The translations under genes were made by a program, and so were the position numbers. From NCBI RefSeq assembly GCF_025060755.1, contig NZ_JANYUY010000014.1, positions 62,001 to 126,000 of the forward strand: DNA of 64,000 nucleotides, read 5' to 3'. Position 1 is the stretch's first letter, and the number at the start of each line of letters is the position of its first letter. Below are positions 8,396 to 16,900 of the stretch, in pieces. The notes beneath the pieces were generated by a model. That model was not told the origin of the DNA, did no database searches, and saw nothing but the letters and a program-made list of their open reading frames with translations. The DNA is from Paenibacillus doosanensis (GTDB taxonomy: Bacteria; Bacillota; Bacilli; Paenibacillales; NBRC-103111).

Positions 8396-8717
8396 ATTCT
8401 TCTTCTTGCAGCAGCTGGTTTAATAGAGACATTCTCTCGGTCCAGAACTTCCTGTAAAACGATACCCAATCCTCAACTTCTCTTAACGGCGCCGCATGGA
8501 GACGATATCTCGTTTCTCTCCCGGCTTTTCGGCTGGTGACAAGTCCGGCATCCTTAAGAATGGTCAAATGCTTGGATACAGCCGTGCGGCCCATTTGAAA
8601 ATGAGCGGTTAATTCGTTGAGAGGCAGCTCCTCTGCTCCCGCGAGCAGACGCAGCAGGGCGCGCCGGGTTGGATCGGCTATGGCAGAATAGACATCCCTC
8701 GATTGATCGTCTTCCAT
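8394..8717 (-). CDS. ArsR-family winged-helix transcriptional regulator
   Basis: This 107-residue protein is a single winged-helix domain: DVYSAIADPTRRALLRLLAGAEELPLNELTAHFQMGRTAVSKHLTILKDAGLVTSRKAGRETRYRLH. The start ATG 8717 has GGAGAG (8725-8730) at 9-nt spacing. An in-frame GTG at 8732 lies upstream of that site and is less likely. No metal-binding Cys pair is seen in the recognition helix, so it is closer to the PaaX/YceI-associated or SRPBCC-linked ArsR type than to metal sensors. Its target is unknown; it does not sit beside an obvious SRPBCC gene. Confidence 0.85.
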   Translation of the reverse strand: MEDDQSRDVYSAIADPTRRALLRLLAGAEELPLNELTAHFQMGRTAVSKHLTILKDAGLVTSRKAGRETRYRLHAAPLREVEDWVSFYRKFWTERMSLLNQLLQEEE

Positions 8718-8770
8718 CGTCATTCTCTCCACTGAGCATTGTTGTTAAGTCACTAGAAGGTATTCTTTTT

Positions 8771-8799
8771 ATATTAAGTAGCAATGGGTATCATGTCAA
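8771..8799 (-). promoter_or_regulatory. SigmaA-type promoter of the ArsR-family gene
   Basis: On the minus strand TTGACA (8794-8799), a 17-bp spacer and TAATAT (8771-8776) form a near-consensus promoter about 55 bp before the start codon. Confidence 0.65.
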
Positions 8800-9112
8800 G
8801 TGCGAAAATGTAATTTTTAACCATATTGGAAACTATTAGTCCACGGTGAAGCGTTGGAGAACCAATTCTCCTCGTGCCGCGCTCTCCGTCCCTGAAGCAG
8901 AGTGGGGATGAGGGTGTTTGCTTCGTATCGCGCCGTGGTCCCCTGGACCGCAAAATCGCATTTTAAAAGGAGATTCGGTATTTACAAACTTGTCGAACGG
9001 GTGTTAGACTTTATGTACACCGTTAGCGTTTCAATCCCCGCCGGTCGTAGGAAGCGCCCCTTCCCACATCCCGTGCAGGGAGCAGGCGAAATGCTAATAA
9101 GGAGCTGGTCTT
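8800..9112. other. Intergenic stretch with a weak promoter candidate
   Basis: No gene is seen. TTGTCG (8990-8995), a 17-bp gap and TATGTA (9013-9018) could serve the DUF3870 gene. Confidence 0.3.
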
Positions 9113-9472
9113 GTGCGGTATGACAAAGATACGGTCTATATTATCGGGGATGCCCAGGTTTCGGTGAACAATCCGATTACACAGCAGTTCAACGCCTTTT
9201 TTATCGGCTTGGTCGTCGATACGACGAATCATAAGATCGTCGATGCCGGCTGTTCGTCGATGATTCCGTTGACCTCGGAATTTGTCCGCTCGCTTTTGAT
9301 CGGGCAGAATATGCTGCAGCTGGAGACTGCATCCGATGAAATTCGCCGCAGATATCACGGATCTTCGCAGAAGGCGCTGATCGTAGCGTTTAAGGATGCC
9401 CAGAAAAAATATAAATCGGCGCTTCAAGGTCGAGAAGAGACGAAGCTTTCGTCTTCCGGCCCGACAGTGTAG
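9113..9472 (+). CDS. DUF3870-family protein
   Basis: GTG 9113 has GGAG 8 nt upstream. The 119-residue product reads RYDKDTVYIIGDAQVSVNNPITQQFNAFFIGLVVD, with CSSMIPLTSEFV later on. This fits the DUF3870 family, short proteins often found beside amidohydrolases or catabolic genes. It is soluble, with no signal peptide. The role is unknown. It stands alone between an ArsR-type gene and the dppA operon. Confidence 0.7.
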   Translation: MRYDKDTVYIIGDAQVSVNNPITQQFNAFFIGLVVDTTNHKIVDAGCSSMIPLTSEFVRSLLIGQNMLQLETASDEIRRRYHGSSQKALIVAFKDAQKKYKSALQGREETKLSSSGPTV

Positions 9473-9502
9473 GCTGCTTTATTTACTACTTCATTCGTAA
9501 AT

Positions 9503-9562
9503 AAAACCCAGCAGACGGTAGATTAGGACGATACAAGTTCTGACGCTGTTTGCTGGGTTTTT
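9503..9562 (+). terminator. Terminator-like inverted repeat after the DUF3870 gene
   Basis: AAAACCCAGCA pairs with TGCTGGGTTTTT across a 37-nt loop. T-rich sequence follows. Confidence 0.55.
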
Positions 9563-9606
9563 CTCTTTGTCATTTTTTACTATTCGCAGGGGAGGTTAGC
9601 CAAGCG

Positions 9607-10431
9607 ATGAAACTGTATATATCCGTCGATATGGAAGGGATCACCGGGCTCGTCGATCCGACGTTCGTCGATTCCAGGCAGTACAATTATACCCGCGGGC
9701 AGCGCATCATGACGGAGGAGGCCAATCATGTCATCGAAGCCGCCTTCGGCGAAGGCTGCAGCGAAGTTGTCGTGAACGACAGCCATTCCAAAATGAACAA
9801 TTTGCTGATCGAAAAGCTGCACCCCGAGACTCAGCTGATTACGGGCGACGTGAAGCCGCTTTCCATGGTCCAAGGCTTGGATTCCTCGTTCGCGGGCGCT
9901 GCGTTTCTCGGCTATCACACGCGGGCCGGGCGGAAAGGAGTGCTCAGCCATACGATGATCTTCGGCGTGCGCAATATGTACATTAACGGCCTTGAGGTCG
10001 GCGAGCTCGGGTTCAATGCGATGGTGGCGGGGTATTACGGCGTTCCGGTACTGCTTGTCGCCGGTGACGACGAGACGGCGCTCGAAGCGGAGGCGCTGAT
10101 CCCGGGGGTGACGACCGCGGTCGTGAAGAAACGTGTCTCGCGCACGGCTGCGCTCAGCCTGACGCCGGAGAAGAGCGGCGAGCTGCTGCGGCAGAAAACC
10201 CGCGAGGCGCTGGCCGGCCATAGCCGCGTGAAGCCGCTTATCCCTCCGGAGAAGCCAGTGCTGTCCGTCGAATTTGCCAACTACGGGCAGGCTGAGTGGG
10301 CGCATCTGATCCCCGGGACGTCGATTGATGGAGGCAGTCCTGTGGTCACTTTTCAAGCCAAGGACATCTTGGAGGCTTACCGGGCGATGATAGCTATGAC
10401 CGAATTGGCGATGAAAGCTGCATTTAGTTAG
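9607..10431 (+). CDS. dppA: M55 D-aminopeptidase DppA
   Basis: This is a zinc D-aminopeptidase that releases N-terminal D-residues such as D-Ala from short peptides. All metal ligands and the nucleophile of the studied B. subtilis enzyme are found at the same numbers: Asp8 and Glu10 (SVDMEG), His60 (NDSH), His104 (GYHT), Glu133 (VGELG) and catalytic His115 (LSHT). The length of 274 residues is normal. ATG 9607 follows GGGGAGG; an upstream in-frame GTG-like start at 9550 lies in the preceding terminator and is rejected. In B. subtilis dppA heads the dpp-ykf operon; here the dpp permease genes are absent and the ykf genes follow directly. Confidence 0.95.
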   Translation: MKLYISVDMEGITGLVDPTFVDSRQYNYTRGQRIMTEEANHVIEAAFGEGCSEVVVNDSHSKMNNLLIEKLHPETQLITGDVKPLSMVQGLDSSFAGAAFLGYHTRAGRKGVLSHTMIFGVRNMYINGLEVGELGFNAMVAGYYGVPVLLVAGDDETALEAEALIPGVTTAVVKKRVSRTAALSLTPEKSGELLRQKTREALAGHSRVKPLIPPEKPVLSVEFANYGQAEWAHLIPGTSIDGGSPVVTFQAKDILEAYRAMIAMTELAMKAAFS

Positions 10432-10569
10432 GAGAAGAGACGCAATTTATGTTAAAACGGCCTCCGGCGCATATAATGAACCGGATCAAGCGTGAGCAGC
10501 CCGATGGAGGACGAACGTCAGGCAAGCTGCAAGTGCGGCGGGCGGCAGACGAAAGGAGAGAACGGCGTC

Positions 10570-11502
10570 ATGAAGAAACCGGTTAGGCCCGGGGCGCTAA
10601 GCCCTGGGGATACGGTAGGCATTACGGCTCCTGCGAGCTGGGGCGACAGGCAGCGGATGGAAGAGTCGGCGCGTTATTTGGAACGGCTCGGTCTGCGCGT
10701 GCGGATGGGGGAGACGCTTGTGAAGCGGCACGGTTATTTGGCGGGAACCGACGAAGAGCGGGCGCGCGAGCTAAACGGCATGTTCGCCGACCCGGAGATC
10801 AAGGCGATCCTCTGCGCGCGGGGCGGTTACGGCACGGGAAGAATCGCCGATCTGCTCGATTACGGTTTGATCAGGGCGAATCCGAAGGTGTTCTGGGGAT
10901 ATAGCGATATTACATTTTTGCATATGGCCATGCTGCGCTATGCGGAGCTGGTGACGTTCCACGGCCCGATGCTGATCGATTTGGAGGAAGAGGAGCCCGA
11001 CCCGTTAACTTTGCAAAATTACGAAACGTTGTTGAACCCGTCCGCGCTTCGTTATACGGAGGAGATTTCTCCGTTACATACGCTGGTCGAAGGGGAAGCG
11101 GCGGGCCAGCTGGTCGGAGGCAATCTGTCGCTGTTGGTCAGCACGCTCGGGACGCCTTATGAGGTCGGCACGAAGGGGCGCCTCCTGTTCATCGAGGAGA
11201 TCGACGAGGAGCCTTACCGAGTCGACCGGATGCTGAATCAGCTGCGGCTGGCAGGCAAGTTCAGCGATGCGGAGGGCATCCTCATCTGCGATTTCAACAA
11301 CTGCGAACCGAACAAGCGCAAGCAGTCGCTTACGCTGGAGCAAGTGTTCGGCGATTATATCGTTCCGGCGGGCAAACCGGCGATGTCGGGATTCAAGATC
11401 GGCCACTGCTCCCCGAATATTGCCGTTCCTATCGGCATTGAAGCCAGAATGAGCACCTCAGATAAAGTATTGGAATGTATCGAACCCGGTGTAAGGGGAT
11501 AA
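10570..11502 (+). CDS. ykfA: Murein tetrapeptide LD-carboxypeptidase (S66 family)
   Basis: Serine peptidase S66 (LdcA/YkfA type) removes the terminal D-Ala from murein tetrapeptides in the cytoplasm. The nucleophile is Ser112 in FWGYSDITFLH. CARGGYGTGRI lies upstream of it, and the C-terminal GFKIGHCSPNIAVPIG carries the conserved His of the Ser-Glu-His triad. ATG 10570 is preceded by AAAGGAGAG. The product has 310 residues. It is the second gene of the recycling set, 14 bp before ykfB. Confidence 0.93.
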   Translation: MKKPVRPGALSPGDTVGITAPASWGDRQRMEESARYLERLGLRVRMGETLVKRHGYLAGTDEERARELNGMFADPEIKAILCARGGYGTGRIADLLDYGLIRANPKVFWGYSDITFLHMAMLRYAELVTFHGPMLIDLEEEEPDPLTLQNYETLLNPSALRYTEEISPLHTLVEGEAAGQLVGGNLSLLVSTLGTPYEVGTKGRLLFIEEIDEEPYRVDRMLNQLRLAGKFSDAEGILICDFNNCEPNKRKQSLTLEQVFGDYIVPAGKPAMSGFKIGHCSPNIAVPIGIEARMSTSDKVLECIEPGVRG

Positions 11503-11515
11503 GGAGGCAGCAGCC

Positions 11516-12619
11516 ATGTTTATTCAATCCATAGAAGTGATGAGACAATCGACCCCGCTCAAAAAGCCGTTCAAGACCGCTCTGCGCACCGTGCATCACG
11601 CGGAATCCGTTCTTGTGCGCATCCAGTCGGACGACGGCCGAGTCGGCTGGGGAGAAGCACCTGCGACCATCGTCATAACGGGAGACAGCCTGGACAGCAT
11701 TCAATCGGCCGTGGAGAACGTATTCGCTCCTTTGCTGGTCGGACGCAGCCTGCTTGCCTACGAGCAAATACTGCAGACGATTCATCATGCGATGGTCGGC
11801 AGCAGCAGCGCCAAGGCGGCGGTCGACATGGCCGTCTACGATTTGGTCGCACAGCACTGCGGTTTGCCGCTCTATCAATTCCTCGGCGGTTATAGGGACC
11901 AGATCGAAACGGATTTTACTGTCAGCGTCAATTCGCCCCAGGAAATGGGAGAGGATGCGGTACGTTACGTGCAGGAAGGGTTTAACGTGCTGAAAATTAA
12001 GGTAGGCAAAGACGATATTCAGGAAGATCTCGCACGGATCAAGGAGGTTCGAGACCGCGTCGGCAGCGGCATTCGGCTGCGGGTTGATGCGAATCAGGGC
12101 TGGCTGGCCAAGGACGCCATCCGGGCTATCCGCCGTATGGAAGACTGGGGGCTGGACATCGAACTTGTGGAGCAGCCCGTCAAAGCTCACGACATCGACG
12201 GACTGAAGGCTGTTACCGACGCTGTAGAGACGCCGGTGATGGCCGACGAGAGCGTGTTCTCGCCTGCGCAAGCTATCGAGGTGCTGCAGCGCCGCGCCGC
12301 GGATATGATCAATATTAAGCTGATGAAGGCCGGCGGGATCTACAAAGCGCAAACGATTAATCATATCGCCGAAGAATTCGGCGTGGAATGCATGGTCGGC
12401 AGCATGATCGAATCGCGCGTCGCCATTACGGCGGCGGCTCACCTGGCGGCCAGCAAGAAAAATATTACGCGATGCGACTTCGACGCCCCGCTCATGATGC
12501 TCAGCGATATTGTGGACGGGGGCGTGCGGTACGACGGCCGGGTTATGACGTTCCCGCAAGAAGCGGGTCTGGGCATCCGCAGCGTCGCTTATAATCAAAG
12601 CGTGGGGGTGGGGATATGA
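11516..12619 (+). CDS. ykfB: L-Ala-D/L-Glu epimerase
   Basis: This enolase-superfamily epimerase converts L-Ala-D-Glu to L-Ala-L-Glu, so that murein dipeptides can be used. Functional residues match B. subtilis YkfB by number: Lys160 and Lys162 (LKIKVG), metal ligands Asp191 (RVDANQG), Glu219 (VEQP) and Asp244 (MADES), and acid/base Lys268 (NIKLMKAGG). It has 367 residues. The start follows AAGGAGGCAGCAGCC. The stop overlaps the next start by ATGA (12616-12619), which implies translational coupling. Confidence 0.96.
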   Translation: MFIQSIEVMRQSTPLKKPFKTALRTVHHAESVLVRIQSDDGRVGWGEAPATIVITGDSLDSIQSAVENVFAPLLVGRSLLAYEQILQTIHHAMVGSSSAKAAVDMAVYDLVAQHCGLPLYQFLGGYRDQIETDFTVSVNSPQEMGEDAVRYVQEGFNVLKIKVGKDDIQEDLARIKEVRDRVGSGIRLRVDANQGWLAKDAIRAIRRMEDWGLDIELVEQPVKAHDIDGLKAVTDAVETPVMADESVFSPAQAIEVLQRRAADMINIKLMKAGGIYKAQTINHIAEEFGVECMVGSMIESRVAITAAAHLAASKKNITRCDFDAPLMMLSDIVDGGVRYDGRVMTFPQEAGLGIRSVAYNQSVGVGI

Positions 12620-13551
12620 GCCAGGGCGAACGCAAAATTGTCGCCGTCTCCGTCGCTTGCGTATGGACGAAGCCGGATTCCTCCCGCCCCGTAGATGAGC
12701 CCGCGCTGCAGCGGCCGGCCGGGATCAGAGCGTGGCTGGACGCCATGACGCTGGAGGAGAAGCTCGATTTGTGCAACGGAAACCGGCTTCAGACGCAAGT
12801 CTTGTACGGAGCGGAGGTTATTGTTGCGGAGGTGTATGAAGAATGGGCGAAGATATTTATCCCCAGCCAAAGCACGCGCAAAGAGGCCGCGGGTTATCCG
12901 GGCTGGGTCCGCTCGGCCCAATTAGCCGATCCAGCGGCGGATTCGGGGCTTCTTCCGCGGGCCGATGTCGTCTCCGCCACCGCCTGGCTGCATACGGCCC
13001 CGGCTGCGGAGGCTCGCTCGCTGGAGCTGAGCTTTATGACGTCGCTTCCCGTTCTGGCGGAGGAGGCGTCCTGGGTGAAGGTGCGGACTCCGGACGGCAT
13101 CGGTTATTTGCAAACCGGCGACGTGCGGATCACCGAATCGTCTCCGGCATCGGTTACCGCATCCTCGAACGGTCACGTTGGCGCCAGCATCCTCGAACAG
13201 GGGCGGCGTTTCCTGGGTCTTCCTTATCTGTGGGGAGGGCTGTCCTCCTTCGGATACGATTGCTCCGGTTTCGTATATTCCATGCACCGCTATGCGGGAA
13301 TAACGATTCCCCGCGACGCCTCCGATCAGGCGCGGCACGGACTTTTGGTCGAGAAGGAGCGGCTCGAGCCCGGCGATCTGCTGTTCTTCGCATATGAGGA
13401 AGGGCGAGGGGCCGTCCATCATGTCGGCATGTATGCCGGAGACGGCCGAATGATTCATTCCCCGGAGACGGGCAAAACGATAGAAATTGTCGAATTAGGC
13501 GGCTATAAGCTGGCGCTTGAACATTGCGTTTCCAGAAGATATTGGAGTTAA
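12616..13551 (+). CDS. ykfC: NlpC/P60 gamma-D-glutamyl-L-diamino acid endopeptidase
   Basis: The C-terminal NlpC/P60 domain has Cys216 (YDCSGF), His269 (HHVGMY) and His281 (MIHSP). Spacings of 53 and 12 match the solved YkfC structure. The N-terminal 180 residues are SH3b-like modules. No signal peptide is seen (it opens MSQGERKIVAVSVACVW), as expected for a cytoplasmic recycling enzyme that cuts L-Ala-gamma-D-Glu from diaminopimelate in imported murein peptides. It is the last gene of the operon and a terminator follows. Confidence 0.93.
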   Translation: MSQGERKIVAVSVACVWTKPDSSRPVDEPALQRPAGIRAWLDAMTLEEKLDLCNGNRLQTQVLYGAEVIVAEVYEEWAKIFIPSQSTRKEAAGYPGWVRSAQLADPAADSGLLPRADVVSATAWLHTAPAAEARSLELSFMTSLPVLAEEASWVKVRTPDGIGYLQTGDVRITESSPASVTASSNGHVGASILEQGRRFLGLPYLWGGLSSFGYDCSGFVYSMHRYAGITIPRDASDQARHGLLVEKERLEPGDLLFFAYEEGRGAVHHVGMYAGDGRMIHSPETGKTIEIVELGGYKLALEHCVSRRYWS

Positions 13552-13580
13552 ACTTTTCCATACGGGCTATCTGCCGAAAG

Positions 13581-13612
13581 CAATCTTCTCCGTCGAGAGG
13601 GTTGTTTTTTTG
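13581..13612 (+). terminator. Terminator of the dppA-ykfABC operon
   Basis: CAATCTTCTC pairs with GAGAGGGTTG (two G-U pairs) over a CGTC loop. Seven T residues follow. Confidence 0.7.
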
Positions 13613-13813
13613 TCGTAAAACCCCGGAGTATACGGGTTGCCAGGCTTTGGAACTGGTTAAATAAAGCTTATTGAGTGTTACGTTGGGCTGAAATACACTA
13701 CAGGTAGCGCTGTCATTTCCTGTTGAGTCTGAAGTTTCAATCAGTTTAATAGGCAGTTTCAATAGGGTGATTAAACCTTCTTGCCGAATCAGAGGCGCTG
13801 GCGACTTGCGATG

Positions 13814-13827
13814 TGTAAATGCTTACA
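13814..13827 (+). promoter_or_regulatory. Candidate catabolite-response element (cre)
   Basis: TGTAAATGCTTACA is a 14-bp palindrome-like match to the CcpA site (TGWAANCGNTNWCA) with TG for the central CG. It lies 75 bp before the pectate lyase start. The rest of 13613-13901 shows no gene. Confidence 0.45.
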
Positions 13828-13901
13828 TGGGGGAATGCGGATTTGGGAAAATACCGGGCAAGAGAAGTACTGACAAAAAACAAGGTAAGGAGAAATGCGG
13901 A

Positions 13902-16900
13902 TTGAAACGACAACGATGGTTTTCATTGATGATGTCGCTTGTGCTGCTGCTATCATTGGTTCCGGCTCCGGCGTTTGCGGATTCGGGCGAATGGCAGTTC
14001 AATTTTTTCGGAGGAAATACGAGCAGCAGCAAAAATCCGAATCCGACGACCGATCCTGACGGATCTTTAATCATGTCGGCTAGCGGAGGCAAAATTTCCA
14101 CCGGAGAAGAAGGGATATCCTTTTATTACCAAACATTATCTTTGCCCGAAGACGGTAACTTTGAGCTTCATGCGAAAGCCAAGGTGAACAGCTTCAATGC
14201 GGATGGACAAAATACGCCAGGGCAAAAATCGTTCGGTTTAATGATCAGAGGAAATATCGTGAACGGCGACACCCCCCAAACGTCCAATTATGTAGCCGTC
14301 GGCGGGTTTGGATCGACATCCAATTCGGCCAATACGATGCAGGCGTTTTACAAGCAGGGCGCTACTACAACTACATCAGGTACCGGTACTCAAACGAAAC
14401 TGGCGATGCCGCAAGGCGTAAATCCTCCCGTTCCCGGCGAGGAATACGACCTAAGCATTAAGAAGATCGGCGATGCTTATGTGGTTTCGATTAACGGACA
14501 AAGTCAAACGATTGCTCCCGGCAGTTTGTTCAAGGATCAAATCTATGCCGGACTTTATGTATCGCGGGATGCGGTAATCGCTTTTAGCGACTATGAGCTT
14601 AAGGTGGATTCCAGAGCGCCGGAGAAGCTGCAGGTAAGCAGCTCCGCTATGAAGACGGATTATCTGGTCGGCGAGAGTCTTGATACGACTGGATTAAAGG
14701 TAACGGCCGTATATCCCGACAAAACGGAAGCGGTGCTGACCTCGGACGACTATGTCATCAGCGGGTTCGATAGCAGCAACGCGGGTACGAACACGCTCAC
14801 GATTCATTTCAACGGCGCGACTGCGGAGATTGCGCTTCATGTGATCGCCCTTACGGTAACGGAGATGGATATTCAATACTATCCGGCTCAGACTGTCTAC
14901 TACACGGGGGATACGTTCGATCCTTCGGGCTTTGAAGTGCTGGCGTCTTACTCTAACGGCAAAAAGGAGAAGCTCGAAGCGGACCAATACACCTTCTCCA
15001 TTCCCGGTGCCGAAGCGACCGATGCGGGCTTTGTATTCAACAATCCCGGCACGTATACCGTTACGGTAAGCTCCGTGATAACTCCGGCGATGACGGCAAG
15101 CTTCGACGTTACGGTGAAGGATGCGAGCGTAACGGGGCTGGAGATTAAGCAGCTTCCTACGAAAACGGCATATTTTATCGGCGAAACATTGGATTTGGAC
15201 GGGCTGGTCGTCTATGCCAAGTACAGCGATAACTCCTCGGTAAGATTGCTCAAAAACGAGTACACGGTAACCGGGCTGGACACAAGCTCGGCAGGCGAGA
15301 AGTATGTTACGCTAACTTATAAAGGAAAAACGGTCGACATTCCTCTTACAGTGAGAGTGAAGCAGCCGACGGGCATCGAAGTGACTCGCTACCCCAAAAC
15401 CACTTATACCGTGGGCGAAGCGTTCGATGCTGCGGGACTGGAAGTATCCACGGTGTACGATAGCGGGGATAAAGAAGCTTTGAGCGGCGGGCAATACTCG
15501 GTCGACACAGCCGCTTATGACAGCAGCCGCGCAGGAACTTACGCGTTGTCGATTGTTCCGGCCGATACGGGCCTGGCCCCGATTTCTCTTAGCATTACGG
15601 TCAGAGAAGCGAAGGAATACGCATGGAAGAGCATCCGCTTCGGGCAATCCACGTCCGATGCGAAGAATACGGTTACGGTCAATCCGGACGGATCGGTGAA
15701 GCTGGAAGCCAAGGACGGCGGAGGCAAAGTAACCGGAGACCACGACGGTATCTCGTTCTATTACACGGAGCTGGACGCTTCCAAGGATAACTTCGTTTTA
15801 TCCGCCGACATTACAGTGACGGAGTTTGCCAAAGACTCGTATGACGGCCAGGAGTCGTTCGGCATTATGGCCAGAGACGTCAACGGGACGGCCAAGGATT
15901 CGTCCGTCTTCGCCTCCAATATCGCTGCCGTAGGCGGCTTCAGCGGAGGAACGACCAAGCCGATCGGGACGCAGCTGTTCGTGAGAACCGGTGTAGCGAA
16001 GCCGGACGGCACGGGAAGCAAAGGCGTGCAGAGCATTATGCTCAAAAACGAGCGCCCTACGGCCAATAACACGTACCCTAAAGCCCCTTACCGGCTAACA
16101 TTGTCCAAAACGAACAGCGGATATACAGGGAAGCTGAACGATGGGAACGAAGAGATTTTCTTTACACCGGATATTTTGAACGTCCAGGATTCCAAAATGT
16201 ACGTAGGCTTCTTTACGGCGCGTCTTGCCACGATTGAAGTGAGCAATATCAGCTTGACGGTGACGGCGGCGGAGTCCGACGCGCCTAAGGTTGAGCCGAA
16301 TCCTCAGCCGGCAACACCGACTTTCGATATCGTATCGCTGGATAAAACCTCCAACGCCGACTACGCGCTGCTGCTGAGTTCGAATGTCGACGGTACCGTG
16401 ACAGTGAAGCAGGGACAGCAGGTTATTGCCCAAGATGCGGCAATTACGGGCGGTAAGACGCTTAAGATCCCGGCAACGCTCGCACGCAACAGCAATACGA
16501 ATTTCAGCGTAACGTATTTGCCTAACGATACGGAGTATTTGACATCGTACGATAAGATCGTAAGAAACTTTACCGTAACGATGAAAACATATGCGGACAA
16601 CGGCGATATCTACGTCACGCCTAACGGCTCCGACAGCGGACTGGGTACCGCGGAGAGCCCGCTCGATTTGGATACGGCGGTTCAATTCGTCAAACCGGGC
16701 CAGAAGATTATTCTGGCGGACGGCAGCTACGTTCGCAATGCGAAGCTTGAGATCAAGAAATACAACGACGGTACGGCCGAGGCGATGAAATATCTTGTTG
16801 CAGCACCCGGAGCCAAGCCTGTCATCGATTTCGACAAAAAATCCGAGGGCGTCGTGCTGAGCGGCAACTACTGGCATATCAAAGGCATCGATGTTGCCCG

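Noticed and set aside
8781-8799. TTGACATGATACC in the ArsR-type promoter, like the epsA promoter start
   Set aside because: Only the left half of the family-B palindrome is present; the right half (GTATCA) is absent.
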